Origin: Nitrososphaerota archaeon
Lineage (GTDB): Archaea > Thermoproteota > Nitrososphaeria > Nitrososphaerales > Nitrosopumilaceae
Assembly (NCBI GenBank): GCA_013287585.1
Contig: JABDDN010000006.1
Location: forward strand, 1 to 64,000
Length of the DNA: 64,000 bases
Direction of reading: 5' to 3'
Positions 1-7,572 of the stretch are shown in pieces. The position numbers and the translations under genes were made by a program. Every line of letters begins with the position of its first letter. Position 1 is the first letter of the stretch. The notes under the pieces are model-generated. The model had not been told where the DNA came from. It was given only the letters and a program-made list of their open reading frames with translations, and searched no databases.

Positions 1-312
1 TTTCATTGAGTAAATGTTTACAAACCCTATTACAGCTAGAGCACTTGCACCGAGGATTCCACTCCATAGGTTGAAACTATCTGTTTTTAGGAAACTACCA
101 ACTGCAAAAATTACGAAGATCATTTCAGCCAAAACTGACAGCATATGCCCGGCACTAAAACCAGTTCCTACCCATCTAGAATGTTTAGCAGCATTATGCA
201 AACGGACTAAGCTGTCTATCGCAGAAATATGATCAACATCTAGACCATGACGAAGTCCAAGAATAATCATAGTGGGAATTGATATTGCAATAAATGGCCA
301 GAAATCTGTCAT
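1..312 (-). CDS. Nickel/cobalt permease (NiCoT/HoxN-NixA type), 3' end outside window
   Basis: The first 104 residues of a membrane permease are visible; the gene runs off the left edge. After a hydrophobic first helix comes RHGLDVDHISAID, which fits the HoxN/NixA signature (R-H-x-x-D-x-D-H) that lines the Ni/Co translocation path, followed by a second helix with GFSAGHMLSV. The ATG lies at 310-312 and a TATA-like box at about 346-356. It is divergent from the regulator at 435, with an inverted repeat between them. Metal specificity (Ni versus Co) cannot be read from this part. The reverse-strand frame at 14-232 is its shadow. Confidence 0.85.
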   Translation of the reverse strand, partial: MTDFWPFIAISIPTMIILGLRHGLDVDHISAIDSLVRLHNAAKHSRWVGTGFSAGHMLSVLAEMIFVIFAVGSFLKTDSFNLWSGILGASALAVIGFVNIYSMK

Positions 313-357
313 GTTAAATGTTACCTTTCATGTCTGATGTAGTAAATTATTTAAATT

Positions 358-376
358 GTTGGATGGTTTATCCAAC
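358..376. promoter_or_regulatory. Inverted repeat between divergent nickel-permease and regulator promoters
   Basis: Two perfect 7-nt arms, GTTGGAT and ATCCAAC, are separated by 5 nt. The site is flanked by an AT box for the left gene (about 346-356) and one for the right gene (AATTTAAAT, 394-402). Its position suggests an operator able to control both promoters. The regulator at 435 is a natural candidate, but binding is inferred. Confidence 0.55.
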
Positions 377-434
377 TCTATCATCATAAAATTAATTTAA
401 ATACAATTGTAGATCTAAACAATATGATAGCAAA

Positions 435-1073
435 ATGCATCAGGTAATGAAATTACTCTCCAAAGTAGCAGAAAGATATGCCCCTAGTAGATTGCTGAGC
501 TTTGATTCAGTTCATGTGTTTAAAACAATGCAGTTAATGGAAAATAAGAAAAGAATAAGCAGATCATTATTGATGCGAGAACTTGATCTTGGAGAAGGCT
601 CTGTAAAGACGCTTGTAAAACATATGAAGATGTTAGGCTTGATAGAAAATTCTAATGCTGGAATGTGGCCCACAAACAAAGGGAGAACAGTTCATGCAAA
701 ATTACACTGTGCAATTCCTGCAGAGACGGATATTTTCAAATGCTCTATCGCATTAGGAAAATTCAACTATGCAGTGTTGGTAAAGGACATTGCTTATAAC
801 ATAAAGAGTGGAATTGAACAGCGAGACGCAGCTATAAAGTTGGGGGCTGTAGGTGCAACTACTCTTATATTTAAAAATGGAAGACTATTGATGCCTGATA
901 CTCGTGAAGATTTGTTGAAAACTAATCCAAAAATTCATTCACTGATCATAAAGAAATTAGAACCTGAGGAAAACGATGTAATAATAATAGGAAGTTCTGA
1001 GAACAAGAAAACTGCTGAATTGGCTGCAAAAAGTGCAGCACTTCTTACCATTGCAAATCATGAAAAGCACTAA
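435..1073 (+). CDS. Winged-helix regulator with DUF4443-like C-terminal domain
   Basis: A 212-aa protein. Residues 1-90 read as a winged-helix DNA-binding domain (MRELDLGEGSVKTLVKHMKM looks like the recognition-helix region). Residues 100-205 form an alpha/beta domain with KLGAVGATTLIFKNGRLLMP, which resembles archaeal DUF4443 proteins. It is divergent from the nickel permease with an inverted repeat between them, so a nickel- or cobalt-responsive regulator is plausible. No obvious His/Cys metal cluster is visible, so the ligand is unknown. A Met at residue 5 is an alternative start. Confidence 0.7.
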   Translation: MHQVMKLLSKVAERYAPSRLLSFDSVHVFKTMQLMENKKRISRSLLMRELDLGEGSVKTLVKHMKMLGLIENSNAGMWPTNKGRTVHAKLHCAIPAETDIFKCSIALGKFNYAVLVKDIAYNIKSGIEQRDAAIKLGAVGATTLIFKNGRLLMPDTREDLLKTNPKIHSLIIKKLEPEENDVIIIGSSENKKTAELAAKSAALLTIANHEKH

Positions 1074-1087
1074 AGTTATTCAAACTA

Positions 1088-1426
1088 TCATCTTTGATCA
1101 TTTGGGGTCAGGGTGATTGTTGGCTCAGGTTTTTTTATGCTTACGTCTGCTCTACTTATTCTGCTTTTGTAAGTTTTAAATTTCTTGCCATTGTCTGATA
1201 ATATCCATTTATCAACTTTAACAAGAGCAATATCTTCAAGATCTGAAATCTTTTTGTAAACTGAACTAAGAGGAATTCCATGTGTTTCAGATAATTCCAT
1301 TGCAGTTTTTCCTTGTTTGATTATGGAAAACAAAATTACTCTTGATTGTGCGTCAGCTAGAGCTTCAATGACTTTTTGATTTACATCATATTTTTTTAAT
1401 TGTGAAAGTGAATGTCTTTTCCTCAA
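1088..1426 (-). CDS. Winged-helix transcriptional regulator, divergent from ZIP transporter
   Basis: A 112-aa protein with one ArsR-like winged helix. Residues 25-80 contain AQSRVILFSIIKQGKTAMEL, the turn, then GIPLSSVYKKISDLEDIALV. The C-terminal 30 residues are basic and probably disordered. The only usable start in frame is TTG at 1424-1426; an AT box at 1453-1460 is about 27 nt upstream. Divergent transcription with the ZIP gene and the palindromes between them suggest control of that transporter and itself. No CxC metal site is visible. Confidence 0.7.
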   Translation of the reverse strand: MRKRHSLSQLKKYDVNQKVIEALADAQSRVILFSIIKQGKTAMELSETHGIPLSSVYKKISDLEDIALVKVDKWILSDNGKKFKTYKSRISRADVSIKKPEPTITLTPNDQR

Positions 1427-1437
1427 TGATTTTTCAA

Positions 1438-1452
1438 TTAGGACAGCCTAAC
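1438..1452. promoter_or_regulatory. DtxR/MntR-like box over the regulator promoter
   Basis: TTAGG-ACAG-CCTAA is a perfect 5-nt inverted repeat, lying between the AT box and the start of the leftward regulator, so it would cover the transcription start. The 15-nt site matches the reverse complement of the site at 1512-1526 at 13 of 15 positions. It resembles boxes bound by DtxR/MntR-family repressors. Confidence 0.6.
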
Positions 1453-1468
1453 TATTTAAATGACATGT

Positions 1469-1496
1469 AACTCATTCTAAAATCTTAGAATGAGTT
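1469..1496. promoter_or_regulatory. 28-nt perfect inverted repeat in the centre of a divergent promoter
   Basis: Arms AACTCATTCTA and TAGAATGAGTT (11 nt each, no mismatch) with a 6-nt spacer sit exactly between the two AT boxes of the divergent genes. This is typical of a dimer-binding operator. The adjacent winged-helix protein is the best candidate binder. Confidence 0.65.
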
Positions 1497-1501
1497 TCGC
1501 G

Positions 1502-1509
1502 TTTAAATA
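1502..1509 (+). promoter_or_regulatory. TATA-like box of the ZIP transporter gene
   Basis: TTTAAATA is centred about 30 nt upstream of the ATG at 1536. This spacing predicts a transcript starting at or very near the start codon (leaderless). Confidence 0.55.
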
Positions 1510-1511
1510 AA

Positions 1512-1526
1512 GTTAGCTTGTCCTAA
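1512..1526. promoter_or_regulatory. DtxR/MntR-like box over the ZIP transporter promoter
   Basis: GTTAG-CTTGTC-CTAAC is an inverted repeat lying between the TATA-like box and the ATG of the ZIP gene, the position of a repressor site. It shares 11 of 14 positions with the operator upstream of mntH (TTAGCTTAGTCTAA). Confidence 0.6.
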
Positions 1527-1535
1527 CTGAGATAT

Positions 1536-2384
1536 ATGATAGATTACTGGCAGCTCTTACTTTTGGGTGCCATAGCTGGTTTCACAATATTTCTAGGTCT
1601 CCCGGTTGCTAGATTACAAAATCTAAGTTCAAAAAAGAAGGGATTTCTTAATGCTCTTGCGCTAGGAATTTTAGTATTTTTAATAATTGATGTCTTTAGT
1701 CATGCGTATGAGACTGCATCAAATGCAGCAACTAATGCGTTTTCTGGAAAAGGAAGTACAGGAGACGCAATAGTTGATCTTGTTGCAATGTTTGGTGGAA
1801 TTGCTATTGGTCTTATTGGATTAGTATACTATGAAACAAAGATAATGACAAAAAAATTTCCACAAATTTTATCACTTGAAAATATTAAGAGCGGTGATGA
1901 ACATCTCCACAAAGTATTCCACGATGCAAGTGCATACAAGCTTGCCATGATGATTGCAATTGGAATTGGTTCTCATAACTTTAGTGAAGGATTGGCTATT
2001 GGTCAATCATATATTGCAGGACAGATAGGACTTGCAATAATTCTGATAATAGGGTTTGGTGCTCATAATACTACTGAAGGATTTGGAATCGCAGGTCCAC
2101 TTACAGGTCTTCTAACAAAGCCATCTGCTAGATTTCTTGCAAAGGTAGGCCTAGTTGGCGGTGGACCAACATTTATCGGTACAATACTTGGTAGTTTGTG
2201 GAACTCTAATATCGCATACATATTGTTCTTATCCATTGCAGGTGGTGCACTCATTTACGTCTCTATGTTAATGTACAATACGGGACGAAAACATACAACA
2301 AACGATGTTCTGATGGTTGGCATTTTTATTGGTCTGTGTATTGGGTTTGTTACAGATCTTGTGGTCACACTTGGCGGTTCATAA
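1536..2384 (+). CDS. ZIP-family divalent metal transporter
   Basis: A 282-aa integral membrane protein with about eight hydrophobic segments. It carries both ZIP metal-site helices: HNFSEGLAIG from His147 and HNTTEGFGIAG from His177. These binuclear-site motifs define the ZIP/ZupT family, which imports Zn, Fe or Mn. A cytoplasmic loop between helices 3 and 4 (about residues 105-135) includes HLHK, often seen as a metal-binding loop in this family. The upstream boxes imply metal-dependent repression. Substrate specificity is not decidable from sequence. Confidence 0.9.
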   Translation: MIDYWQLLLLGAIAGFTIFLGLPVARLQNLSSKKKGFLNALALGILVFLIIDVFSHAYETASNAATNAFSGKGSTGDAIVDLVAMFGGIAIGLIGLVYYETKIMTKKFPQILSLENIKSGDEHLHKVFHDASAYKLAMMIAIGIGSHNFSEGLAIGQSYIAGQIGLAIILIIGFGAHNTTEGFGIAGPLTGLLTKPSARFLAKVGLVGGGPTFIGTILGSLWNSNIAYILFLSIAGGALIYVSMLMYNTGRKHTTNDVLMVGIFIGLCIGFVTDLVVTLGGS

Positions 2385-2438
2385 ATATTTTCCAATCAAA
2401 AACAGAAGTTTTAGGTTGTTATTTTTGCAAGCTGATTG

Positions 2439-3431
2439 TCATTTTTTAGCCTTCTTGATTTCTCGAGCTATCCTTCTTCCCATGCTCATAGGTTCATCAT
2501 AAAGGAATGTCGAATAAGGTGACCCGTCTACATACAGATTGGTACCTGCAACTATTCGTGCAGAAAACTCGAACGTGGTAAATTTTCCATTATCATCATA
2601 AACTCCTTCTAAACAAAACGGACCATTCATTCCAGGTGCAACGAGTCTTTTTGCTGTATCGACAAACCGTTCACCCATGGAATAGACTTCATCAAGAAGT
2701 GATTCTCTTAAGACCATTGGACTGTTTCCAATCACATTAAAAGATGGAATCAAATCAATATCCATTTGCTGTAGCGCTGGAATTCTTCCAAGTCCATCAA
2801 TATCTGATTCATATCTTCTATCTACTCCAAAAAACTCCAATTCTTCAGTCAATGGTGAATAAAAATATTGAAGATATGCTGATACTCCAAATGCATATTC
2901 TTGGAGATATAGATCATTGTCTCCTTTGATAATGCCTTGAGCAATTAACTTGTCACGTTTTTTGTTATAGTCTTTCTCACTTGTAGCCAAAAAATATCCT
3001 TTACCTCCAGCTGCTCCATGTCTTTTTGCTATCACTAGCGTACCGATATCTTTTGGATTATGAATTGTCTTGGGAACATTGAGATTTGATTCAACCATTA
3101 GTTTTTCTTTCATTTTTCTATCTGATTCCCATCTGAGTATCCATTTGTTGCCAAAAACTGGAATTTTAATTGATTCTATTTGTGATGAATTCATTTGAGA
3201 AATAAGTGTGCCATGTGGAATTATTATGGCGTCATCATCTTTTAGCTGTGATGAGCATTCTGATAATTCTGAAAACGTATCCACTAAGATTAATTTGTCT
3301 ATGAACTTAAATCTACGATAAAGTTTTTCACGTTTTTTTTCACATACAAGTATGGTCTTGAATCCTTCATCTTTTGCTCCCTTTAAGACCTGTAATGCAC
3401 AATGAGAACCAAGCGTAGCTATAGATGTCAT
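2439..3431 (-). CDS. purP: FAICAR synthetase PurP (formate-dependent IMP biosynthesis)
   Basis: A 330-aa ATP-grasp enzyme that converts AICAR, formate and ATP to FAICAR in archaeal purine synthesis, replacing the first activity of bacterial PurH. The N-terminal TLGSHCALQVLKGAKDEGFK, the central KRHGAAGGKGYFLA loop and the C-terminal EFSARIVAGTNLYVDGSPYS are PurP hallmarks. Length is close to the family norm. The ATG is at 3429-3431. It runs in the same direction as the small gene upstream (27-nt gap). Confidence 0.93.
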   Translation of the reverse strand: MTSIATLGSHCALQVLKGAKDEGFKTILVCEKKREKLYRRFKFIDKLILVDTFSELSECSSQLKDDDAIIIPHGTLISQMNSSQIESIKIPVFGNKWILRWESDRKMKEKLMVESNLNVPKTIHNPKDIGTLVIAKRHGAAGGKGYFLATSEKDYNKKRDKLIAQGIIKGDNDLYLQEYAFGVSAYLQYFYSPLTEELEFFGVDRRYESDIDGLGRIPALQQMDIDLIPSFNVIGNSPMVLRESLLDEVYSMGERFVDTAKRLVAPGMNGPFCLEGVYDDNGKFTTFEFSARIVAGTNLYVDGSPYSTFLYDEPMSMGRRIAREIKKAKK

Positions 3432-3457
3432 CTGTAATTTTCTTTATAGGCGGCTCT

Positions 3458-3673
3458 TTATGAAAGTTCCATGTATGAATTTGAAATAAAAGAAAATACA
3501 TCATCAATTAACTCCATTGATAATTCAGATCTCGAACTTTCAGGAATGGTTTTAAGAATAAAATCTATGACCGATTGGTTTTGAGGAAGAGTATCCTCTT
3601 GTAATTTTTGTGAATACAAGGTAATGGCGTTTGATATTGAAATGATCATTTTTTCCTTATTAGTAAGTGTCAA
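3458..3673 (-). CDS. Small hypothetical protein upstream of purP
   Basis: A 71-aa, mostly helical, slightly acidic protein that I do not recognise. The longest frame opens with TTG at 3673; the first ATG is 8 codons later (3649), preceded by an AT-rich stretch. It could share a transcript with purP. It has no cysteines, signal peptide or membrane helix. Confidence 0.5.
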   Translation of the reverse strand: MTLTNKEKMIISISNAITLYSQKLQEDTLPQNQSVIDFILKTIPESSRSELSMELIDDVFSFISNSYMELS

Positions 3674-3802
3674 TAATATACATAATTCTGTTTAATTTAT
3701 AGAGGTTTTGAAGGTGATTTAAAATCAAAATAGATATGAAAACTAGACCTTCTATCACAAAGTCCATATATTATTAATTTTGATATTCAAGATGGTACAA
3801 GT

Positions 3803-4315
3803 ATGGAAAAATTAGTGTATGGTAATCATACAAAATTAGTTATTATAAAAGATAAATCCATAATTTCCTTAATTCTTCATTCTTATGCTGATGAAGACAA
3901 GAAAAAAATTCTAAATATAACTGCAAACAAGCCGCGCATAATTTTAGATATCATAAGTGTATCAAAACTACCACAAACATCTTCTTATAGAAAAATTAAT
4001 TCGCTTATAAAAAATGGCTTGTTAATTCCAGACGGTGAAGTTCCAAGAAGATATGGAAAAATAGTAACAAAATATGTGTCCCTATTTGAGAATCTGGAAA
4101 TTAACATTATAAAAAATGATATTAGTGTTAAAGCAAAATTCAGTGAAGATGCATGTCAAGCTGTTTTTCGCATGATGCGTAAAAAAATTATAAACTTTAA
4201 AAAAGAAAATATGTTAAATTCAAAAAGTTATAATGCAGTTGAAACAGAATCTGTCATAATATCTTCTAATTCCATGATTCCATTTCTTATAAAAAATGGA
4301 GTAATCAAAGTTTGA
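3803..4315 (+). CDS. Putative winged-helix regulatory protein
   Basis: A 170-aa basic protein. Residues 35-85 fit a winged helix: NKPRIILDIISVSKLPQTSS, YRKINSLIKNGLLIP, then a wing with GEVPRRYGKIVTKYVS. The remainder is a small alpha/beta segment with no recognised family. It is monocistronic, in the same direction as aspS but 220 nt upstream. It resembles the ArsR-like wHTH proteins abundant in Thaumarchaeota. The effector is unknown. Confidence 0.65.
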   Translation: MEKLVYGNHTKLVIIKDKSIISLILHSYADEDKKKILNITANKPRIILDIISVSKLPQTSSYRKINSLIKNGLLIPDGEVPRRYGKIVTKYVSLFENLEINIIKNDISVKAKFSEDACQAVFRMMRKKIINFKKENMLNSKSYNAVETESVIISSNSMIPFLIKNGVIKV

Positions 4316-4536
4316 AATCAAGGGTTTTTGTAACAAATAATATTGACAACTCTTTTTTAATCTGAATCAAGATATATCAGCATACCCGACACAGGTACGT
4401 GGTTTAACTTGCTGGGATGAACTCTCAACAAGAACCACTTTTTATCCCTTTGAATGCCTGCATCTAATTTAAAACTACATGAATGTGTATTCAAAACATA
4501 AATTAACACTAAGTAGAACAGATTTGATGAAAAGGT

Positions 4537-5850
4537 TTGACAGACAATAATCTTGGAATTTGGCGTAGAACGATTTATTCAAACGAAATTAATCCTTCCA
4601 TGGAAGGAAAAGAAGTAATTGTGATGGGTTGGGTGTCTAGTGTAAGAGACCACGGAAATCTCATTTTTATGATGATTACTGACAAAAATGGGGATATTCA
4701 GATTACTGCTAAGAAAGGTGATTCTAGTGAAGAGTTACGACAAGAAATTGTAAAGCTAAAAGAACAATCAAGTATTGCCGTAAAAGGAACAATCAAACCT
4801 TCAAACAAGGCTCCACACGGTGCAGAGATTAGTCCTCTTGAAATGAAAGTTTTTTCTCAAGCAGAAAAGATTGCACCTTTTACATCACAAGCAAAAACTG
4901 TTGCCAATATTGATACTCGATTAGAAATACGTGCAGTAGATCTTCGAAGAAACATTTTACAACATGTTTTCAAGGCACGAAGTCTAGTTTTAAAATCAAT
5001 TCGAGACTATCTGTATGAAAAAGAGTTTGTCGAAGTAAATACGCCCAAAATGATTGCTACAGCTACCGAAGGTGGGGCTGCACTATTTCCGATATTTTAC
5101 TATAACAAAGAAGCATTTCTTGCCCAAAGCCCACAACTTTACAAAGAACAATTGACAATGAGCTTTGAGAAAGTTTTTGAAATTGCCCCTATCTTTAGAG
5201 CTGAACCTTCTAGAACAAATAGACATCTCTCTGAGGCTATTTCAATAGATCTAGAAGAAGCATTTGCAGATTACAATGATATTATGAAACACATTGAAAA
5301 TATAGTAAAACAAGTAGTACTGACAATACAAGATTATAATGAAAAATTAAACACTGATGTTAAATTTCAAACTCCAGAAATTTCTGATTCTATTCCACAG
5401 TACACATATTCTGAGCTAATTGAAAAGATGCAAAAAGCTGGAATAACTACTGAATGGGGAGACGATCTATATGCGTCTAATCTAAAAAAACTTAACATTA
5501 CAGGATTTTATTTCATAAAGGATTGGCCATTGGGCCCAAAGCCATTTTATGTAAAAGCAAAAGCAGATGACCCTAAATTATCAGAATCATTTGATTTTAT
5601 GTATGGTGATTTGGAGCTCTCATCTGGCAGTACCAGAATTGAAAAAAGATCTGATCTTGAGGAAAGAATGAAAAACAAAGGGTTTAAGCTTGACCCATTT
5701 GATTATCATCTCAGAGTATTTGATTATGGTGTTCCACCTCATGCAGGATGTGGAATTGGTCTTGAAAGATTGATGATGGCACTAACAGGGACAGAAAACA
5801 TTAGAGATGTAACATTTTATCCAAGAGACGTGGATAGACTCACACCGTAG
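4537..5850 (+). CDS. aspS: Aspartyl-tRNA(Asp/Asn) synthetase
   Basis: A 437-aa class IIb synthetase. An N-terminal OB-fold (GWVSSVRDHGNLIFMMITD) binds the anticodon. The catalytic core has motif 2 (FRAEPSRTNRHLSEA) and motif 3 (GCGIGLERLMMALTG). The archaeal/eukaryal length lacks the bacterial GAD insert. The start is TTG at 4537; a nearby ATG (4527) is out of frame. Placement directly ahead of gatC-gatA-gatB suggests a non-discriminating enzyme that also charges tRNA-Asn for GatCAB; this is inference. Confidence 0.93.
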   Translation: MTDNNLGIWRRTIYSNEINPSMEGKEVIVMGWVSSVRDHGNLIFMMITDKNGDIQITAKKGDSSEELRQEIVKLKEQSSIAVKGTIKPSNKAPHGAEISPLEMKVFSQAEKIAPFTSQAKTVANIDTRLEIRAVDLRRNILQHVFKARSLVLKSIRDYLYEKEFVEVNTPKMIATATEGGAALFPIFYYNKEAFLAQSPQLYKEQLTMSFEKVFEIAPIFRAEPSRTNRHLSEAISIDLEEAFADYNDIMKHIENIVKQVVLTIQDYNEKLNTDVKFQTPEISDSIPQYTYSELIEKMQKAGITTEWGDDLYASNLKKLNITGFYFIKDWPLGPKPFYVKAKADDPKLSESFDFMYGDLELSSGSTRIEKRSDLEERMKNKGFKLDPFDYHLRVFDYGVPPHAGCGIGLERLMMALTGTENIRDVTFYPRDVDRLTP

Positions 5851-5858
5851 GGAAAATA

Positions 5859-6125
5859 ATGGTAGATAAAAAAGAAATAGAACACCTTAGTGATTTAATA
5901 AAAATAGAGATTAAAGATCCTCAAAAATACATTTTACAAGTAGAACAGATTTTGAATTATTTTGAACGCTTGGACAAAGTGGAGATTACCACCGAGGACT
6001 TGCTCAGACAAGAATTGACTCTTGATGATCTACGTGAAGACAAATTTGTACCATATGGAGAAAATCTTATTGAAAAATTAAAAAATACCAGAGAAAATTT
6101 TGTCAGGGCTCCAAAGATGGTTTAA
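5859..6125 (+). CDS. gatC: Glutamyl/aspartyl-tRNA amidotransferase subunit C
   Basis: An 88-aa protein with the GatC pattern: an N-terminal helix (EIEHLSDLIKIEI), a central helix around QILNYFERLDKVEIT and a C-terminal LREDKF segment that wraps the GatA-GatB interface. It begins 8 nt after aspS stops and ends 1 nt before the gatA start, so it is translationally coupled. GatC stabilises the heterotrimer and has no catalytic residues. Confidence 0.9.
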   Translation: MVDKKEIEHLSDLIKIEIKDPQKYILQVEQILNYFERLDKVEITTEDLLRQELTLDDLREDKFVPYGENLIEKLKNTRENFVRAPKMV

Positions 6126-6126
6126 G

Positions 6127-7572
6127 ATGACACTTGCAATTTCTATATCACAATATATACAAAAATTACGCGACGGGGAATTCTCTTCTGAAGAATTTAT
6201 TGCAAAAACACTAGAGAGAATAAACAAGGTAGAAAAGAATCTTCACGCGTTTATATCTATAAATGAAAATGCAATAGAACAAGCAAAACAGATAGATAAA
6301 AAAATAAAAGCAAAAGAAAAAATTGGCTCATGTTTTGGCATGCCAATTTCAATTAAAGATAATATTTGTACGAAAGGTATGAAAACAACATGCGCATCAA
6401 AAATGCTTGAAGATTTTGTAGCGCCATATGACGCTACTGTTGTTTCAAAATTAAAATCAGAAGACGCCATAATTATCGGTAAAGCAAATTTAGATGAATT
6501 TGCTATGGGCTCTACAACAGAGTATAGCTATTTTGGCCCTAGCCGAAATCCGTGGAATACAGATTATGTGCCAGGAGGCTCATCAGGTGGAAGTGGAGTT
6601 TCTGTGAGTGCCCTTGAGTGTATTGCATCGCTTGGCTCTGATACTGGTGGTTCTGTGAGAAGCCCGGCTAGTTTTTGTTCTGTGGTTGGCCTAAAACCAA
6701 CATACGGTCTAATTAGCAGATACGGCCTTATTTCATTTGCAAATAGCATTGAGCAGATAGGTCCACTTGCACGAACTGTCGAAGATGTTGCATTTATTTT
6801 GAATATTATTGCAGGGCGTGACTCTCATGATAACACCACAATTGAAAATAGAACACCTGATTATACTAAAGACATAGACATAGGTGTATCAGGTAAAAAA
6901 ATTGGAATAATTTCTGAGATGGTTGGTGAAGGAGTAGACAAAGACGTCCAATCAGCCACAAAACATGCCATATCTACATTTGAAAAACTTGGTGCAGAGT
7001 GTATTCCTATTTCGCTTGATTCTGCACAGCATTCTGTTGCTGCATATTACACTTTGGCATCTGCAGAAGCAAGCAGTAACCTAGCACGATTTGATAATCT
7101 ACGATACGGATTTGATTTTAGCGTCGAAGGATATGAGTATAATTCATATATTTCTAAAGTACGAAGCAATCTTGGACCCGAAGTCACAAGAAGAATGTTG
7201 CTTGGAACATTTGTACTTTCAGCTGGGTATTACGGAAAATATTATCAAAAAGCACAAAAAGTTAGAAGCCTAATTAAATCACAGCTTGTCGAATCCTTTA
7301 AGAAAGTAGATCTTCTTTTAGCACCGACAATGCCCATTTTACCATTTAAGATTGGCGAAAAAATTGATGATCCATTAAAGATTTACCTACTTGACATTAA
7401 TACTATAATAGCAAATCTTTCTGGAATTCCTGCTATTTCTGTTCCATTTGCAATGGCAGATGGATTACCTATAGGAATTCAACTCTTTGCAAATTCGCTT
7501 CAAGAGAAACAGCTATTACAATCTGCTCATGCATTACAGAAAACAACAAAACTTCCTGAGGTGCCAATTTGA
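6127..7572 (+). CDS. gatA: Glutamyl/aspartyl-tRNA amidotransferase subunit A
   Basis: A 481-aa amidase-signature enzyme that releases ammonia from glutamine for the GatB reaction. The Ser-cisSer-Lys triad is visible: Lys77 in ISIKDN, then the glycine/serine-rich GGSSGGSGVSVSA and GSDTGGSVRSPAS. I chose the ATG at 6127, one base after the gatC stop, rather than a longer frame from 6100 that would overlap gatC and add nine unrelated residues. The stop codon overlaps the gatB start. Confidence 0.93.
   Translation: MTLAISISQYIQKLRDGEFSSEEFIAKTLERINKVEKNLHAFISINENAIEQAKQIDKKIKAKEKIGSCFGMPISIKDNICTKGMKTTCASKMLEDFVAPYDATVVSKLKSEDAIIIGKANLDEFAMGSTTEYSYFGPSRNPWNTDYVPGGSSGGSGVSVSALECIASLGSDTGGSVRSPASFCSVVGLKPTYGLISRYGLISFANSIEQIGPLARTVEDVAFILNIIAGRDSHDNTTIENRTPDYTKDIDIGVSGKKIGIISEMVGEGVDKDVQSATKHAISTFEKLGAECIPISLDSAQHSVAAYYTLASAEASSNLARFDNLRYGFDFSVEGYEYNSYISKVRSNLGPEVTRRMLLGTFVLSAGYYGKYYQKAQKVRSLIKSQLVESFKKVDLLLAPTMPILPFKIGEKIDDPLKIYLLDINTIIANLSGIPAISVPFAMADGLPIGIQLFANSLQEKQLLQSAHALQKTTKLPEVPI

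Noticed and set aside
14-232. Open frame on the plus strand at the left edge
   Set aside because: It is antisense to a clear NiCoT permease with the RHGLDVDH motif; composition is that of a shadow frame.
4316-4536. Search for a small RNA or gene in the 221-nt gap before aspS
   Set aside because: No open frame with a motif and no convincing stem; nothing to report.
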